In this document: one piece after another, positions 36,031 to 45,584 of the stretch | How positions within the stretch are numbered: position 1 is the stretch's first letter | How the letters are laid out: each line of letters opens with the position of its first letter | From: Moritella sp. 5 | GTDB lineage: Bacteria > Pseudomonadota > Gammaproteobacteria > Enterobacterales > Moritellaceae | DNA length: 64,000 bases | NCBI RefSeq assembly: GCF_018219455.1 | Contig: NZ_CP056122.1 | Span: forward strand, 1,426,001 to 1,490,000 | Reading direction: 5' to 3' | The notes under the pieces: model-generated | The model's database searches: none | Seen by the model: only the letters and a program-made list of their open reading frames with translations | What the model was told of the DNA's origin: nothing | Position numbers and translations under genes: made by a program

Positions 36031-37548
36031 ATGTGTGGAATTGTTGGCATTGTTTCTACAACCCCTGTTAATCAGTCTATCTATGACGCATTAACAGTAT
36101 TACAGCATCGTGGACAGGATGCTGCTGGGATTGTAACCTTAAGTGATGGAAACTTTAGGCAGCGCAAAGCAAATGGTTTAGTGAGCGATGTATTCGAAGC
36201 TAAACATATGCAGCGTTTGAAAGGTAATATTGGTATCGGTCATGTTCGATACCCTACAGCAGGAAGCTCGAGCGCCGCTGAGGCTCAACCTTTCTATGTT
36301 AACTCTCCGTTCGGTATTTCCCTTGCTCATAACGGAAATCTAACCAACGCCGCTGAATTAAAAGAAGATCAATTTCATAAAGCCCGTCGTCACATTAATA
36401 CCACGTCTGATTCAGAAGTATTACTTAATGTTATGGCGCATGAATTAGATAAATGCCCAAGTTTACATTTGACTGCAGAAGATATTTTTACTGCAATTAA
36501 AGCTGTACACAAGCAAGCACGGGGTGCTTATGCTGTGGTATCACTGATTATTAATCATGGTCTTGTTGCTTTCCGTGATCCTAACGGTATTCGCCCGTTA
36601 GTATTAGGTGTGAGAACTGAAGGTGAACGAAAAGAATATATGGTAGCTTCTGAATCTGTTGCACTTGATGCAGTAGGTTTTAACTTTGTACGTGATATTG
36701 AACCAGGTGAAGCTGTTTATATTACTGACGAAGGTGAGCTATTTAGCGCGAACTGTGCTGAAAATGCAAAGCATAACCCATGTATCTTTGAATTTGTTTA
36801 CTTTGCACGTCCAGACTCAACTATTGATAAGGTATCGGTTTACGAATCACGTCTTGCAATGGGCGAGAAACTCGGTCATAAAATTAAGCGTGAATGGGCT
36901 GATATTGACATTGATGTTGTGATCCCAATTCCTGAAACGTCATGTGATAGTGCGTTAGAAATTGCAAAAGTACTGGAGTTACCATACCGCCAAGGTTTTG
37001 TTAAAAACCGTTATATTGGTCGTACGTTTATCATGCCAGGGCAAACTTTGCGTCGTAAGTCCGTACGTCGTAAACTGAATGCAATTTCATCTGAGTTTAT
37101 TGGTAAAAATGTGCTATTAGTTGATGATTCTATTGTACGTGGTACAACATCAGAACAGATCATTGAAATGGCACGTGAAGCAGGCGCAAATAAAGTTTAC
37201 TTAGCTTCCGCAGCCCCTGAAGTACGTTATCCAAACGTATACGGTATTGATATGCCGAGTTCAGAAGAATTGATTGCTCATAACCGCAGTGTTGATGAAA
37301 TTTCAACTATTATTGGTGCTGATGCGCTTATCTTCCAAGACTTGGGTGATTTGGTCGCTGCAGTTTCAAAATGTAATCCTGAAATTAAAAAGTTCGAAAC
37401 ATCTGTGTTTAGTGGTGAATATGTTACTGGCGATATTGATGAGGCTTACTTACAGCGTCTTAATGATGTCCGTAGCGATGATGCTAAAACAGTCAAAGAA
37501 CAAAAAGAAGAAATTGCTAATTTAGAGATCCACAATGAAGGCGCGTAA
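36031..37548 (+). CDS. purF: Amidophosphoribosyltransferase
   Basis: PurF converts PRPP and glutamine to phosphoribosylamine, the first step of purine synthesis. The 505-aa product has Cys2 as the N-terminal nucleophile (MCGIVGIVS), [14 protein letters not shown], the glutaminase loop [18 protein letters not shown], and the PRPP-binding [18 protein letters not shown]. The size matches the E. coli enzyme. A strong terminator follows. The ribosome site is CGAGGAAT. Confidence 0.98.
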   Translation: MCGIVGIVSTTPVNQSIYDALTVLQHRGQDAAGIVTLSDGNFRQRKANGLVSDVFEAKHMQRLKGNIGIGHVRYPTAGSSSAAEAQPFYVNSPFGISLAHNGNLTNAAELKEDQFHKARRHINTTSDSEVLLNVMAHELDKCPSLHLTAEDIFTAIKAVHKQARGAYAVVSLIINHGLVAFRDPNGIRPLVLGVRTEGERKEYMVASESVALDAVGFNFVRDIEPGEAVYITDEGELFSANCAENAKHNPCIFEFVYFARPDSTIDKVSVYESRLAMGEKLGHKIKREWADIDIDVVIPIPETSCDSALEIAKVLELPYRQGFVKNRYIGRTFIMPGQTLRRKSVRRKLNAISSEFIGKNVLLVDDSIVRGTTSEQIIEMAREAGANKVYLASAAPEVRYPNVYGIDMPSSEELIAHNRSVDEISTIIGADALIFQDLGDLVAAVSKCNPEIKKFETSVFSGEYVTGDIDEAYLQRLNDVRSDDAKTVKEQKEEIANLEIHNEGA

Positions 37549-37585
37549 TCTTTAATGTGAGCTAAATAATTTAGTTGATTGATTT

Positions 37586-37612
37586 AAAAAGGAGCGTTAC
37601 GCTCCTTTTTTT
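37586..37612. terminator. Terminator between purF and lpxH
   Basis: AAAAAGGAGC GTTAC GCTCCTTTTTTT; its symmetry would let it serve both convergent genes. Confidence 0.9.
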
Positions 37613-37642
37613 AGATCTTCAATTTATCTAGCCGCGCTATTT

Positions 37643-38380
37643 TTATGCCTTTTTTAAAAATGCCCGCTGTTGCAGATCATATTGGCCATCATGCCAAATA
37701 AGCACGCTACCTTGATCAAACCAATCACCTAACACAATGCGTTTACCAATTTGATCACCCGATAATTGCACGTCGTGAATATTTGGTTTGTGGGTATGAC
37801 CATGAACTAATATCTGGCAGTTATATTCTTGCATTTTATCGACAACTTCAGATTCCGTTACATCCATGATTTGCATGCTTTTTTGCTGATTACCTTCTTG
37901 GCTATGGCCGCGTATTTTATCGGCAATCGCTTCGCGGACAAAGATAGGTAAGCAGGTAAATAGTTTTTGGCGCCATGGGATGTTAACAGCTGCACGAAAT
38001 GCTTGGTATTTTTCATCTAGCGTACAGAAGGTATCGCCATGTGCAATGAGTACCTTTTGGCCGTCAAGATTAATCACTGTGTAATCCCCGAGGATTGTTA
38101 TGCCGGTACGTTTAGCAAAACGCTTACTCACCAAGAAATCACGATTCCCTTTCACTAAGAAACATTTCACTCCACTATCGGTTAACGCTTTAAGTCCATC
38201 TTGAATGCTGTCGTTAAGTGGATTACTAATGTCATCACCAGACCAGAATTCAAATAGGTCGCCTAAAATGTAGAGAGCGTCAGCTTCGCGTGCTTCGGTC
38301 ACAAGAAAGTGTAAAAATAACTCGGTAACTTGCGGGCGGCGCTCATCAAGGTGCAGATCTGAAATAAACAAAGTAGTCAT
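37643..38380 (-). CDS. lpxH: UDP-2,3-diacylglucosamine diphosphatase LpxH
   Basis: LpxH makes lipid X in lipid A synthesis. The 245-aa calcineurin-like phosphoesterase starts TTLFISDLHLDERRP (metal motif DLH) and has LYILGDLFEFWSGDD, VKGNRDFLV, IAHGDTFCT and VHGHTHKPNIH, the full set of two-metal ligands. It lies 79 bp downstream of ppiB on the same strand, with a hairpin in between. The same lpxH-ppiB-cysS neighbourhood exists in E. coli. Confidence 0.96.
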   Translation of the reverse strand: MTTLFISDLHLDERRPQVTELFLHFLVTEAREADALYILGDLFEFWSGDDISNPLNDSIQDGLKALTDSGVKCFLVKGNRDFLVSKRFAKRTGITILGDYTVINLDGQKVLIAHGDTFCTLDEKYQAFRAAVNIPWRQKLFTCLPIFVREAIADKIRGHSQEGNQQKSMQIMDVTESEVVDKMQEYNCQILVHGHTHKPNIHDVQLSGDQIGKRIVLGDWFDQGSVLIWHDGQYDLQQRAFLKKA

Positions 38381-38405
38381 GTGGTGGTTTCATCCTTGTC
38401 TGGAA

Positions 38406-38437
38406 TAAAAAAATACACTACCTAGGCAGTGTATTTA
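38406..38437 (-). terminator. Hairpin between ppiB and lpxH
   Basis: Arms AAATACACT / AGTGTATTT around an 8-nt loop, with a T-run on the minus strand. It would terminate ppiB or attenuate lpxH. Confidence 0.65.
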
Positions 38438-38459
38438 TTTTAAGGAACTGAGTGAGCAA

Positions 38460-38957
38460 TTAAGCTTCTTCTACAGTTACTTTAGTAATGATTATGTCTT
38501 CTAGTGGCACATCGCCGTGGCCAAGTTTGTTGCCTGTTGCTACTTTTTTGATTTTTTCAATCACGTCCATACCTTCAACAACTTCAGCAAATACGCAGTA
38601 ACCCCAACCTTGAGACGTCTTGCTTGTGAAGTCTAGGAAGTTGTTGTCTTTCACGTTGATGAAGAACTGTGAACTTGCTGAATGCGGGTCCATAGTACGA
38701 GCCATTGCTAATGCACCACGTTTATTAGACAGACCATTGTCTGCTTCATTTTCGATTGGTGCATTTGAATTTTTCTCTTCCATACCAGGAAGCATGCCGC
38801 CACCTTGAACCATGAAACCATCGATTACACGGTGAAAGATAGTACCTTCGTAGAAGCCGCTTTTTGCATATTCTAGGAAGTTAGCTGCTGTTTTTGGTGC
38901 ACTTTCAAAGTTAAGTGCGATTTTGATATCACCGAAATCTGTATGTAGAGTTATCAT
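38460..38957 (-). CDS. ppiB: Cytoplasmic peptidyl-prolyl isomerase B (cyclophilin)
   Basis: A 165-aa cyclophilin without a signal peptide. The active-site Arg is in [16 protein letters not shown] and the substrate pocket in [28 protein letters not shown], with the later [18 protein letters not shown]. It accelerates proline isomerisation during folding. It is divergent from cysS across 247 bp and upstream of lpxH, as in E. coli. Ribosome site AAAGGATCATT. Confidence 0.96.
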   Translation of the reverse strand: MITLHTDFGDIKIALNFESAPKTAANFLEYAKSGFYEGTIFHRVIDGFMVQGGGMLPGMEEKNSNAPIENEADNGLSNKRGALAMARTMDPHSASSQFFINVKDNNFLDFTSKTSQGWGYCVFAEVVEGMDVIEKIKKVATGNKLGHGDVPLEDIIITKVTVEEA

Positions 38958-39204
38958 TTTAATGATCCTTTAGTTAGTTAACGGGTAAATTCTATCCTAA
39001 AGGTTAGCAATGGCAAAGCTTTTCGATACTGAAGGGGTAGGAAGGGCTTATTTTTGTGCTTTCATTTGGCTGATTTATACACTTTTTTCGTTGTTCAGTT
39101 AAATTTCGACCTTTTATGCTGTTGCAAAGCTAGTAATCATTAATGCTAATGGTAAAATCAGTCAATTAATTGCATTTTACTGTTTGCGCAAGGATCACTA
39201 TTCG

Positions 39205-40596
39205 ATGCTGAAGATTTACAACACACTGACTCGCCAAAAAGAAGAATTTAAACCTATCACCGAAGGTGAAATCGGTATGTACGTATGTGGTGTGACTATC
39301 TATGATTACTGTCATATAGGTCATGGTCGTACTTTTGTGGCGTTTGATACTGTGGTGCGTTATCTTCGCCATCGCGGTTATGCGGTTAAATTTATCCGTA
39401 ACATTACAGATGTTGATGACAAGATCATTAAACGTGCCAACGAAAACGGCGAAACTTGCGATCAGTTAACGACGCGTTTTACCCAAGCCATGCACGACGA
39501 TTTTGATGCACTACATATGATCCGTCCTGACATCGAACCGACGGTAACGGGCCACATGTCAGATATTATCGAGATTATCGAAAAATTAGTAGCAAAAGGC
39601 CACGCTTATGTTGCTGATAGTGGCGATGTATTATTTGAAGTGAAGACGTTTGCTGACTACGGTAAATTAAGTGGCCAAGACTTAGATATGCTACAAGCGG
39701 GCGCACGCGTTGAAGTTGAATCAAATAAACGTAACCCGATGGACTTCGTGTTATGGAAAATGGCGAAACCAGGTGAACCAAGCTGGGTTTCACCTTGGGG
39801 TGAGGGGCGTCCAGGTTGGCATATTGAATGTTCAGCAATGAATAACAAACTACTGGGTGAAGTATTTGATATTCATGGTGGCGGCTCTGATTTGATGTTC
39901 CCACATCACGAAAATGAAGTGGCACAATCATGCTGCGCACATAATGGTGAATACGTGAATACCTGGATGCATTCAGGGATGGTACAAATCGACAAAGTTA
40001 AAATGTCTAAATCATTAAATAACTTTTTCACTATCCGTGATGTATTAGAAAAATACGATGGCGAGTCTGTACGTTATTTCTTAATTTCTGGTCATTATCG
40101 TAGTCAGCTAAATTATTCAGAAGATAATTTAAAACAAGCGCGTGCAAGTTTAGAGCGTTTATATACGGCATTACGTGGTGTGACAGTTGCCGACGTTGAT
40201 GGTGTTGTTCCTGATTGTGAAGCGTACGTTGAAACGTTTAAAGCGGCAATGGATGATGACTTTAATACACCAGAAGCATTTCCAGTATTGTTTGAACTGG
40301 CAAAAGAAATTAACCGTATTAAAGATACTGATGCGAAACGTGCAGGTGAATTAGCTGCGCAGTTAATTTCATTTGGTAATGTACTTGGTCTACTGTCACA
40401 AGAACCTGAAGCCTTCTTACAAGGTGATGCGGGTGAAGATGATGAAGTGGCTGAGATAGAAGCGCTTATTAAACAACGTAACGATGCACGTGCAAGTAAA
40501 GACTGGGGCATGGCGGATGATGCTCGTGACAAGTTAAATGCGTTGGGTATTGTTTTGGAAGATGGTGCTAACGGTACTACTTGGCGTCGTAAGTAA
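39205..40596 (+). CDS. cysS: Cysteine-tRNA ligase
   Basis: CysRS charges tRNA-Cys. The product has the zinc ligand Cys in [24 protein letters not shown] with the HIGH motif, the zinc site segment [14 protein letters not shown]...[15 protein letters not shown], and the KMSKS loop [12 protein letters not shown] set the start at ATG 39205 ([13 protein letters not shown], the usual N-terminus, with AAGGAT 9 nt upstream), giving 463 aa; a TTG seven codons earlier would add unrelated residues. E. coli CysRS has 461 aa. Confidence 0.97.
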   Translation: MLKIYNTLTRQKEEFKPITEGEIGMYVCGVTIYDYCHIGHGRTFVAFDTVVRYLRHRGYAVKFIRNITDVDDKIIKRANENGETCDQLTTRFTQAMHDDFDALHMIRPDIEPTVTGHMSDIIEIIEKLVAKGHAYVADSGDVLFEVKTFADYGKLSGQDLDMLQAGARVEVESNKRNPMDFVLWKMAKPGEPSWVSPWGEGRPGWHIECSAMNNKLLGEVFDIHGGGSDLMFPHHENEVAQSCCAHNGEYVNTWMHSGMVQIDKVKMSKSLNNFFTIRDVLEKYDGESVRYFLISGHYRSQLNYSEDNLKQARASLERLYTALRGVTVADVDGVVPDCEAYVETFKAAMDDDFNTPEAFPVLFELAKEINRIKDTDAKRAGELAAQLISFGNVLGLLSQEPEAFLQGDAGEDDEVAEIEALIKQRNDARASKDWGMADDARDKLNALGIVLEDGANGTTWRRK

Positions 40597-40689
40597 AGTT
40601 GGTGCTGTAAATAAAATTGAATTAACTTTAAATGTTGATGACTGAATTTAAGGCGTCATCAGCGTTTTTTTACTAGATAGGGATTAATC

Positions 40690-41163
40690 ATGTTTAAAAT
40701 TATTTCAGTGATCATCGGTTGTGCGTTGATTTTTTTCCTTATGCAGCGCATGGGGGGGAATAAAAAACAAGCCGCTGAAAATATAGAATTAGGTAAAGAG
40801 TTCTTAGCCGCGAATTTAGAAAAAGAAGGTGTTGAAGTAACAGCTTCAGGCCTACAATCGAAAGTACTTACTGAAGGTACTGGCACTGAACATCCAACCG
40901 GCCGTTCTAAAGTAACAGTTCATTATCACGGTACATTATTAGACGGTACTGTGTTTGATAGCTCAGTACAGCGCGGTGAGCCGATTACATTTGGTTTAAA
41001 TCAAGTGATCCCGGGTTGGACCGAAGGTGTACAGTTGATGGTAGTGGGTGAGAAACGTCGCTTCTTTATTCCCAGCAATCTAGCGTATGGCAACCGAGGT
41101 GCTGGTAGTATCCAACCTGGTTCAACACTGATCTTTGAAGTGGAACTGTTAAGTTTCAAATAA
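40690..41163 (+). CDS. FKBP-type peptidyl-prolyl isomerase, membrane-anchored
   Basis: A 157-aa protein with an N-terminal hydrophobic anchor ([20 protein letters not shown]), a short helix ([20 protein letters not shown]) and a single FKBP domain: [45 protein letters not shown]...IFEVELLSF. The key aromatic and Asp residues of the FKBP pocket are present. The helix resembles the end of the dimerisation domain of FklB/FkpA, but the anchor points to an envelope protein. A similar cysS-adjacent FKBP gene is known in several marine genera; no exact name is given. Confidence 0.88.
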   Translation: MFKIISVIIGCALIFFLMQRMGGNKKQAAENIELGKEFLAANLEKEGVEVTASGLQSKVLTEGTGTEHPTGRSKVTVHYHGTLLDGTVFDSSVQRGEPITFGLNQVIPGWTEGVQLMVVGEKRRFFIPSNLAYGNRGAGSIQPGSTLIFEVELLSFK

Positions 41164-41202
41164 ATGCCTAATTAAGGTTTAAGCGCAGAGCTTAGCTTAC
41201 AA

Positions 41203-41236
41203 AAAAGCCGCATGACCAAAAGGTGATGCGGCTTTT
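41203..41236. terminator. Terminator between the FKBP gene and folD
   Basis: Stem AAAAGCCGCAT / ATGCGGCTTTT with a 12-nt apical part, flanked by A and T runs, between convergent genes. Confidence 0.88.
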
Positions 41237-41294
41237 ATTATTTATAATACGTGATGATTTATTACGTACTATTTTGTAACTGATTGCTTATCGA

Positions 41295-42152
41295 TTACTT
41301 TGAATGGTAATCACGGCAAGAGATTAGAGTATTCTCGATCAAGCTTGCAACTGTCATTGGACCAACACCACCTGGTACAGGGGTAATGAAAGAAGCATTT
41401 TCTTTTGCTACTTCAAAGCCAACATCACCAACAAGTTTGCCATTTTCTAAACGGTTAATACCAACATCGACTACCATTGCGCCTTTCTTGATCCATTCAC
41501 CTGGAATAAAGTTAGGGCGACCAACTGCTACTACAATTAAATCGGCACGGCGTACATGCTCTTCTAAGTTTTTAGTGAAGCGGTGACATGTTGTCGTTGT
41601 ACAACCTGCAAGTAATAATTCAAGCGTCATTGGACGACCAACAATATTCGACGCGCCAACAACAACAGCATCGAGACCATGTAGGTCAACACCTGTTGAT
41701 TCAAGTAGCGTAATAATACCTTTTGGTGTGCAAGGACGTAATGCAGGGATGCGTTGTGATAAACGACCTACGTTATATGGATGAAAACCATCAACATCTT
41801 TGTCTGGGCGAATATGTTCCAACACAAGGGTTGTATCAATATGCGCAGGTAAAGGCAGTTGCACTAATATTCCATCAATCGTGGTATCTGCGTTTAACTC
41901 ATCAATTAATGCTAATAAAGCTTCTTGTGAGCTATCTCTTTCAAGATCGTAAGATTTAGAAACGAAGCCTACTTCTTCACAGGCACGACGTTTACTCCCA
42001 ACATATACTTGTGATGCCGGATCGGCACCCACTAAAATCACAGCAAGACCCGGGGCGCGTAATCCTTGTGCAGTACGCGTAGCCACTTCTTCAGCAACTT
42101 TCTGGCGAACTTGCTGAGAAATATTTTTTCCATTAATGATTTGAGCTGTCAT
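41295..42152 (-). CDS. folD: Bifunctional methylenetetrahydrofolate dehydrogenase / cyclohydrolase
   Basis: FolD interconverts 5,10-methylene-, methenyl- and 10-formyl-THF. The 285-aa protein has the catalytic Tyr-Lys pair in [16 protein letters not shown], the [13 protein letters not shown] signature, [15 protein letters not shown], the NADP site [12 protein letters not shown] and [18 protein letters not shown] (written here as [10 protein letters not shown] at the C-terminus). It is transcribed alone, in the lpxH-cysS-folD region conserved with E. coli. The tnpB element lies just upstream of it. Confidence 0.97.
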   Translation of the reverse strand: MTAQIINGKNISQQVRQKVAEEVATRTAQGLRAPGLAVILVGADPASQVYVGSKRRACEEVGFVSKSYDLERDSSQEALLALIDELNADTTIDGILVQLPLPAHIDTTLVLEHIRPDKDVDGFHPYNVGRLSQRIPALRPCTPKGIITLLESTGVDLHGLDAVVVGASNIVGRPMTLELLLAGCTTTTCHRFTKNLEEHVRRADLIVVAVGRPNFIPGEWIKKGAMVVDVGINRLENGKLVGDVGFEVAKENASFITPVPGGVGPMTVASLIENTLISCRDYHSK

Positions 42153-42235
42153 TGAGTTATATTCATCTCTTGGTTAGAAAGTTGCGCCATTTTCGCACTA
42201 AAATGTGACTTTGTCAGCAATTCTTAGCAGTTAAC

Positions 42236-43554
42236 ACCGTAAACCCTCGTCCGATCAGGGCGGGGATACAAGGCGAAAGTGCGTAGCGCTTTGATCTTTG
42301 TTATTTTGTGGTATTATACTGTACGAATGCACAGAGGTTTATTATGTTAAGAGCAACAAAAGTACGTATTTACCCTACAGCCGACCAAACAGAGTTTTTA
42401 AATGCTCAGTTTGGTGCTGTTCGGTTTGCGTATAATAAAGCTCTGCACATTAAGAAACATTTTTATAGTGTAAAAGGTATGTCACTTGCAGTACAAAAAG
42501 ACTTAAAACCGTTACTCGCTAAAGGCAAGAAGTCCCGTAAGTATAGTTGGTTAAAGCAATATGATTCTATTGCACTGCAGCAAGCAGTCATTAACCTAGA
42601 TGGTGCTTACAAGAGGTTCTTTGATAAGAAACTTAAAGCAGGGTTCCCAACTTTTAAACGTAAGCATGGTAAACAATCCAGTTACCACTGCACTAGCGTA
42701 AAAGCCACTGATAACACGATTAAAATACCTAAATTATCCGCCATAAAAGCACGTATACACCGTGAGCTAGTCGGTACACTTAAAAGCATTACTATCTCAA
42801 GATCTGCAAGCGGAAAATACTTTGCATCGCTATTGGTTAAGTCAGATGAAGCAACCCCAGTTAAACCAAAGCACATTACAAGCGTGTCAGGTTATGACCT
42901 TGGATTGACACATTACTTAATTGACGATCGAGGTAATAAGACCGCTAACCCTCGCTTTCTTGTGAATGCTTGTAGCAATTTAAGAAGAAAGCAAAAGGCA
43001 TTAAGCAGAACTAAAAAAGGTTCTCGTAACCGCTCTAAAGCACGTTTAAAACTAGCGTTGGCACATGAACGTGTCAGCAATGCTAGAAATGACTTTCAGC
43101 ATAAATTATCAAAACGAATTATTGACGATAACCAAGCGGTAATAGTTGAGACTCTGAAATCATCAAACATGCTAAAGAATAGAAAATTAAGCCGTCATAT
43201 TTCGGATGCTTCATGGTCTGCCTTTGTTGATAAAGTAGCTTATAAAGCTGAAATGTACGGAGTCCACCTTGTTAAGTGTAATCAGTGGTTCGCAAGTTCT
43301 AAAACTTGCTCATGCTGTGGTGATAAGGTAAAAGATATGCCGTTGAATATTCGTCATTGGTCTTGTCCATCATGTAACACTCAACATGATCGCGACATTA
43401 ACGCATCAAAGAATATTCGTCATTACGGCATAATTAAATTAAAAGCGGATGGATTGACCGTTTCTGCATAGTGAAGCTGTGTTAGACCTGTAATATTTAC
43501 AGGCTGTAGCTAACGACCTATGAAGCATCGCCATTTATGGCGGTGAGCAATCAC
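42236..43554 (+). mobile_element. IS200/IS605-type element carrying only tnpB
   Basis: The element lies between folD and a NUDIX gene. The left end has a subterminal GC-rich hairpin at about 42244-42264 (CCCTCGTCC / GGGCGGGG), and the right end a subterminal hairpin CGCCATTTATGGCG near 43530-43543, followed by TGAGCAATCAC at the presumed tip. This layout, one OrfB gene with hairpin ends and no inverted repeats, is that of single-strand transposing IS605/IS1341-type elements. No tnpA (Y1 transposase) is present, so mobility would need an enzyme in trans. The exact boundaries are estimates; the left tip may lie a few bases either side of 42236. Confidence 0.75.
42344..43471 (+). CDS. tnpB: RNA-guided endonuclease TnpB (OrfB), IS200/IS605 family
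   Basis: TnpB proteins are RNA-guided nucleases, ancestors of Cas12, that help IS605-type elements persist. The 375-aa product (start ATG 42344 with AGAGG upstream; the frame is open 12 codons further) has the N-terminal domain MLRATKVRIYPTADQTEFLNAQFG and a RuvC core whose acidic residues all seem present: Asp in GYDLGL (about 185), Glu in VIVETLKSSNM (about 269), and Asp in HDRDINASKNI (about 351). The zinc ribbon pairs are CSCC and CPSC. The frame is intact, so activity is plausible. Confidence 0.93.
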   Translation: MLRATKVRIYPTADQTEFLNAQFGAVRFAYNKALHIKKHFYSVKGMSLAVQKDLKPLLAKGKKSRKYSWLKQYDSIALQQAVINLDGAYKRFFDKKLKAGFPTFKRKHGKQSSYHCTSVKATDNTIKIPKLSAIKARIHRELVGTLKSITISRSASGKYFASLLVKSDEATPVKPKHITSVSGYDLGLTHYLIDDRGNKTANPRFLVNACSNLRRKQKALSRTKKGSRNRSKARLKLALAHERVSNARNDFQHKLSKRIIDDNQAVIVETLKSSNMLKNRKLSRHISDASWSAFVDKVAYKAEMYGVHLVKCNQWFASSKTCSCCGDKVKDMPLNIRHWSCPSCNTQHDRDINASKNIRHYGIIKLKADGLTVSA

Positions 43555-43574
43555 GATAAATAATCATCTAATTA
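43472..43574 (+). ncRNA. Putative omegaRNA (reRNA) end with guide-equivalent flank
   Basis: TnpB guide RNAs are made from the 3' end of the element, with the guide copied from flanking DNA. Here the downstream part folds well: GTTAG (43481) with CTAAC (43514) encloses the perfect stem CCTGTAA TAT TTACAGG (43487-43503), and a terminal hairpin CGCCATTTATGGCG follows. The guide would begin right after the right tip, about 43555. The 5' end probably lies within tnpB. This is inference from structure and family knowledge. Confidence 0.45.
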
Positions 43575-43634
43575 GAGTGACAAAGAAGGTCTATTTGGTT
43601 ATAAAGATGCTTTAAATTACTTAGGTAGATAGCA

Positions 43635-44228
43635 GTGAAACATCAAGAGCATATTATTTCCGTTTTTGCAGACGTAGCAGCACCCTCAACCCGTTTAATT
43701 GACAGTTCAACTGTTAATATCGAAAGTAAAGATGTTGTTATTATGCAGCGCGCACTGTTAGAAACAAATCCTAAATTTCGCCAGCTTATTCCTTATGTGG
43801 TTGTAAAGCAGGGTGACAAATACTTAGCATACGAACGTTCTGTATCAGGTGGTGAATCTCGCTTACATAACTTATTCAGTATTGGTATTGGTGGTCACGT
43901 TGATGCTGTTGATGCGGTTTATGATGAAAAAGGTGTATTCCAACTAGCAGATACGTTACGCACTGGTATGTATCGTGAATTACATGAAGAGTTAGGTTTA
44001 ACAGAAAGCGACTTCTTAGGGATGACAACAATTGGTTATCTTTCTAAAGACGTAACACCGGTTGATGAAGTACATCTAGGTATTGTATTAGTTGCTGAAG
44101 TACATGCAGACCTTGTTGTAACGAGCAAAGAAGACGCGTTGAACTTAGCGGGCTTTTTAGCGGCGGACGAATTAGCAAAGCTAAATTTAGAGTCATGGTC
44201 CGAAACTGTGGTTGCAGAGCTAGTATAA
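43635..44228 (+). CDS. NUDIX hydrolase-like protein (GTG start)
   Basis: A 197-aa protein with a NUDIX box in which the core GMYRELHEELGL matches the consensus REUXEEXGU; the upstream Gly-Glu part is stretched (GGHVDAVDAVYDEKGVFQLADTLRTG). The strand before it, LFSIGIGGHVDAVD, is typical of the family. These enzymes cleave nucleoside diphosphates linked to another moiety; the substrate cannot be guessed. GTG 43635 has AGGTAG upstream. The tnpB element ends about 80 bp before, so the native promoter could have been separated or altered by the insertion. Confidence 0.8.
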   Translation: MKHQEHIISVFADVAAPSTRLIDSSTVNIESKDVVIMQRALLETNPKFRQLIPYVVVKQGDKYLAYERSVSGGESRLHNLFSIGIGGHVDAVDAVYDEKGVFQLADTLRTGMYRELHEELGLTESDFLGMTTIGYLSKDVTPVDEVHLGIVLVAEVHADLVVTSKEDALNLAGFLAADELAKLNLESWSETVVAELV

Positions 44229-44246
44229 GCAGATTAGAACGTCGAT

Positions 44247-44270
44247 AAGCAGGTTAATTGAAACCTGCTT
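44247..44270 (+). terminator. Hairpin terminator after the NUDIX gene
   Basis: AAGCAGGTT AATTGA AACCTGCTT followed by TGTTATTG, a short T-rich tail. Confidence 0.65.
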
Positions 44271-44396
44271 TGTTATTGATTTGCGTTACTATTTAATAAA
44301 AATCCTGCAACTAGCATCGAAACTATGCATATTGTTGTTATAATCTCGCTTGGTGTATAACTATTAGGCAGTTGCTTCTTCACTTAGATAAACTAT

Positions 44397-44425
44397 TTGA
44401 CGAGAACAGAGCAACTCTGTAATAT
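44397..44425 (+). promoter_or_regulatory. Promoter of the Pro-Arg-His-Leu-Pro tRNA operon
   Basis: TTGACG (44397-44402), 17-bp spacer, TAATAT (44420-44425), then the C-rich CCACCC, 36 bp before the first tRNA. Near-consensus spacing and boxes. Confidence 0.7.
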
Positions 44426-44460
44426 CCACCCTCGTTGACAGACGTAGTCTTCAACACTTT

Positions 44461-44537
44461 CGGTGATTAGCGCAGCTTGGTAGCGCACCTGGTTTGGGAC
44501 CAGGGGGTCAGAGGTTCGAATCCTCTATCACCGACCA
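44461..44537 (+). tRNA. tRNA-Pro(TGG), copy 1
   Basis: 77-nt tRNA: acceptor CGGTGAT/ATCACCG, anticodon loop TTTGGGA, T-loop TTCGAAT, encoded CCA. Only 1 nt separates it from tRNA-Arg. Confidence 0.96.
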
Positions 44538-44538
44538 C

Positions 44539-44615
44539 GACCCCTTAGCTCAGTTGGATAGAGCAACGGCCTTCTAAGCCGTAGGCCATAGGTTCGAATC
44601 CTATAGGGGTCACCA
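44539..44615 (+). tRNA. tRNA-Arg(TCT)
   Basis: 77-nt tRNA: acceptor GACCCCT/AGGGGTC, anticodon loop CTTCTAA, T-arm ATAGG/CCTAT, encoded CCA. It reads the rare AGA/AGG codons. Confidence 0.96.
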
Positions 44616-44677
44616 TATTATCTACGTAAAAGTAGAAATTAATTCGTTTACCAAAACGGGTTGATGTAAAAGTTAGT

Positions 44678-44754
44678 GGCGGTTGTAGCTCAGTTGGTAG
44701 AGCCCCGGATTGTGATTCCGGTTGTCGAGGGTTCAAATCCCTTCAGTCGCCCCA
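44678..44754 (+). tRNA. tRNA-His(GTG) with encoded G-1
   Basis: Acceptor GCGGTTG/CAGTCGC, anticodon loop TTGTGAT, discriminator C73 and encoded CCA. The extra 5' G (44678) pairs with C73, the identity element for HisRS. Includes two G-T wobbles in the acceptor stem. Confidence 0.95.
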
Positions 44755-44825
44755 TATTTGATAACTCACTAAGGTGAAGTTATCGACCCTTGTCAGAGTT
44801 ACCTGCTGATAAGTTGATAGTTTGT

Positions 44826-44910
44826 GCGGAAGTGGCGGAATTGGTAGACGCGCTAGATTTAGGTTCTAGTATCGCAAGGTGTGAGAGTTCAAGTCTCTCC
44901 TTCCGCACCA
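44826..44910 (+). tRNA. tRNA-Leu(TAG)
   Basis: 85-nt class II tRNA with a long variable arm (TATCGCAAGGTGTG region), acceptor GCGGAAG/CTTCCGC, anticodon TAG, encoded CCA. Confidence 0.96.
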
Positions 44911-44914
44911 TGTT

Positions 44915-44991
44915 CGGTGATTAGCGCAGCTTGGTAGCGCACCTGGTTTGGGACCAGGGGGTCAGAGGTTCGAATCCTCTATCACCGACCA
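44915..44991 (+). tRNA. tRNA-Pro(TGG), copy 2
   Basis: Identical to the first Pro gene; separated from tRNA-Leu by 4 nt. Confidence 0.96.
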
Positions 44992-45018
44992 CTTATTTTT
45001 CCAAGTAATTGGAATTTG

Positions 45019-45048
45019 GAAAAGCCTGCTCATTGAGCAGGCTTTTTT
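45019..45048 (+). terminator. Terminator of the second tRNA operon
   Basis: AAAAGCCTGCTC ATT GAGCAGGCTTTTTT: strong stem and T6. Confidence 0.93.
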
Positions 45049-45151
45049 CGTTATAACGTTTTTCAAAAATTGCTGCTTATTGGTTATACACTTCAGACTT
45101 GAATTTGGTAGCATTTAAAAACAAAGCTTATTTACATAGGATAAAAGTATT

Positions 45152-45487
45152 ATGACTGACAATACACAATTTTTAGAAAAGCTAAACAATGACATCGACA
45201 CTAAATTACAGTTCGTTGATTACGCTGAGTTAAAAGTAAATAAACATTTAGCTAAAGCTGATCAACCAGAAACACAACACTTTGCGATTAACATTGCATT
45301 ATTAGCATTAGAAGAAGAGCAAAACACAGCGACTTATTCTGCGTTATTGAAGTTGTTAGTTGTACAGCTTGAAGCTTACCTTGCACTTCCAGCTACAACA
45401 GTTGCTGATGATTTCCGTGCTGAAATCAAAGGCACTATCGCGCAATTAAACGTGCTTGTAGCTGACGTTGAAGCGGCTGCGCTGTAA
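45152..45487 (+). CDS. Hypothetical small acidic protein
   Basis: A 111-aa soluble, mostly alpha-helical, acidic protein of unknown function (MTDNTQFLEKLNNDIDTKL...LLALEEEQNTATYSALLKLLVVQLEAYLALPATTVADDFRAEIKGTIAQLNVLV). There are no cysteines, no signal peptide and no motif I recognise. Coding potential is supported by ATAGGATAAAAG before the ATG, codon use like its neighbours, and a strong terminator after the stop. It lies right after the tRNA operon, alone. A lineage-specific conserved hypothetical is the best description. Confidence 0.75.
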   Translation: MTDNTQFLEKLNNDIDTKLQFVDYAELKVNKHLAKADQPETQHFAINIALLALEEEQNTATYSALLKLLVVQLEAYLALPATTVADDFRAEIKGTIAQLNVLVADVEAAAL

Positions 45488-45531
45488 CTATTAGTTACCT
45501 AGATTGAAAAAATCTATACTGAATACAAAAT

Positions 45532-45570
45532 AAAGCATTGATTAACATAGCGTTAATCAATGCTTTTTTT
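45532..45570 (+). terminator. Terminator after the small acidic protein gene
   Basis: A perfect 15-bp stem (AAAGCATTGATTAAC and complement) with a 5-nt loop (ATAGC) and a run of seven T. Confidence 0.92.
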
Positions 45571-45584
45571 ATTTTTGGGTGTAT

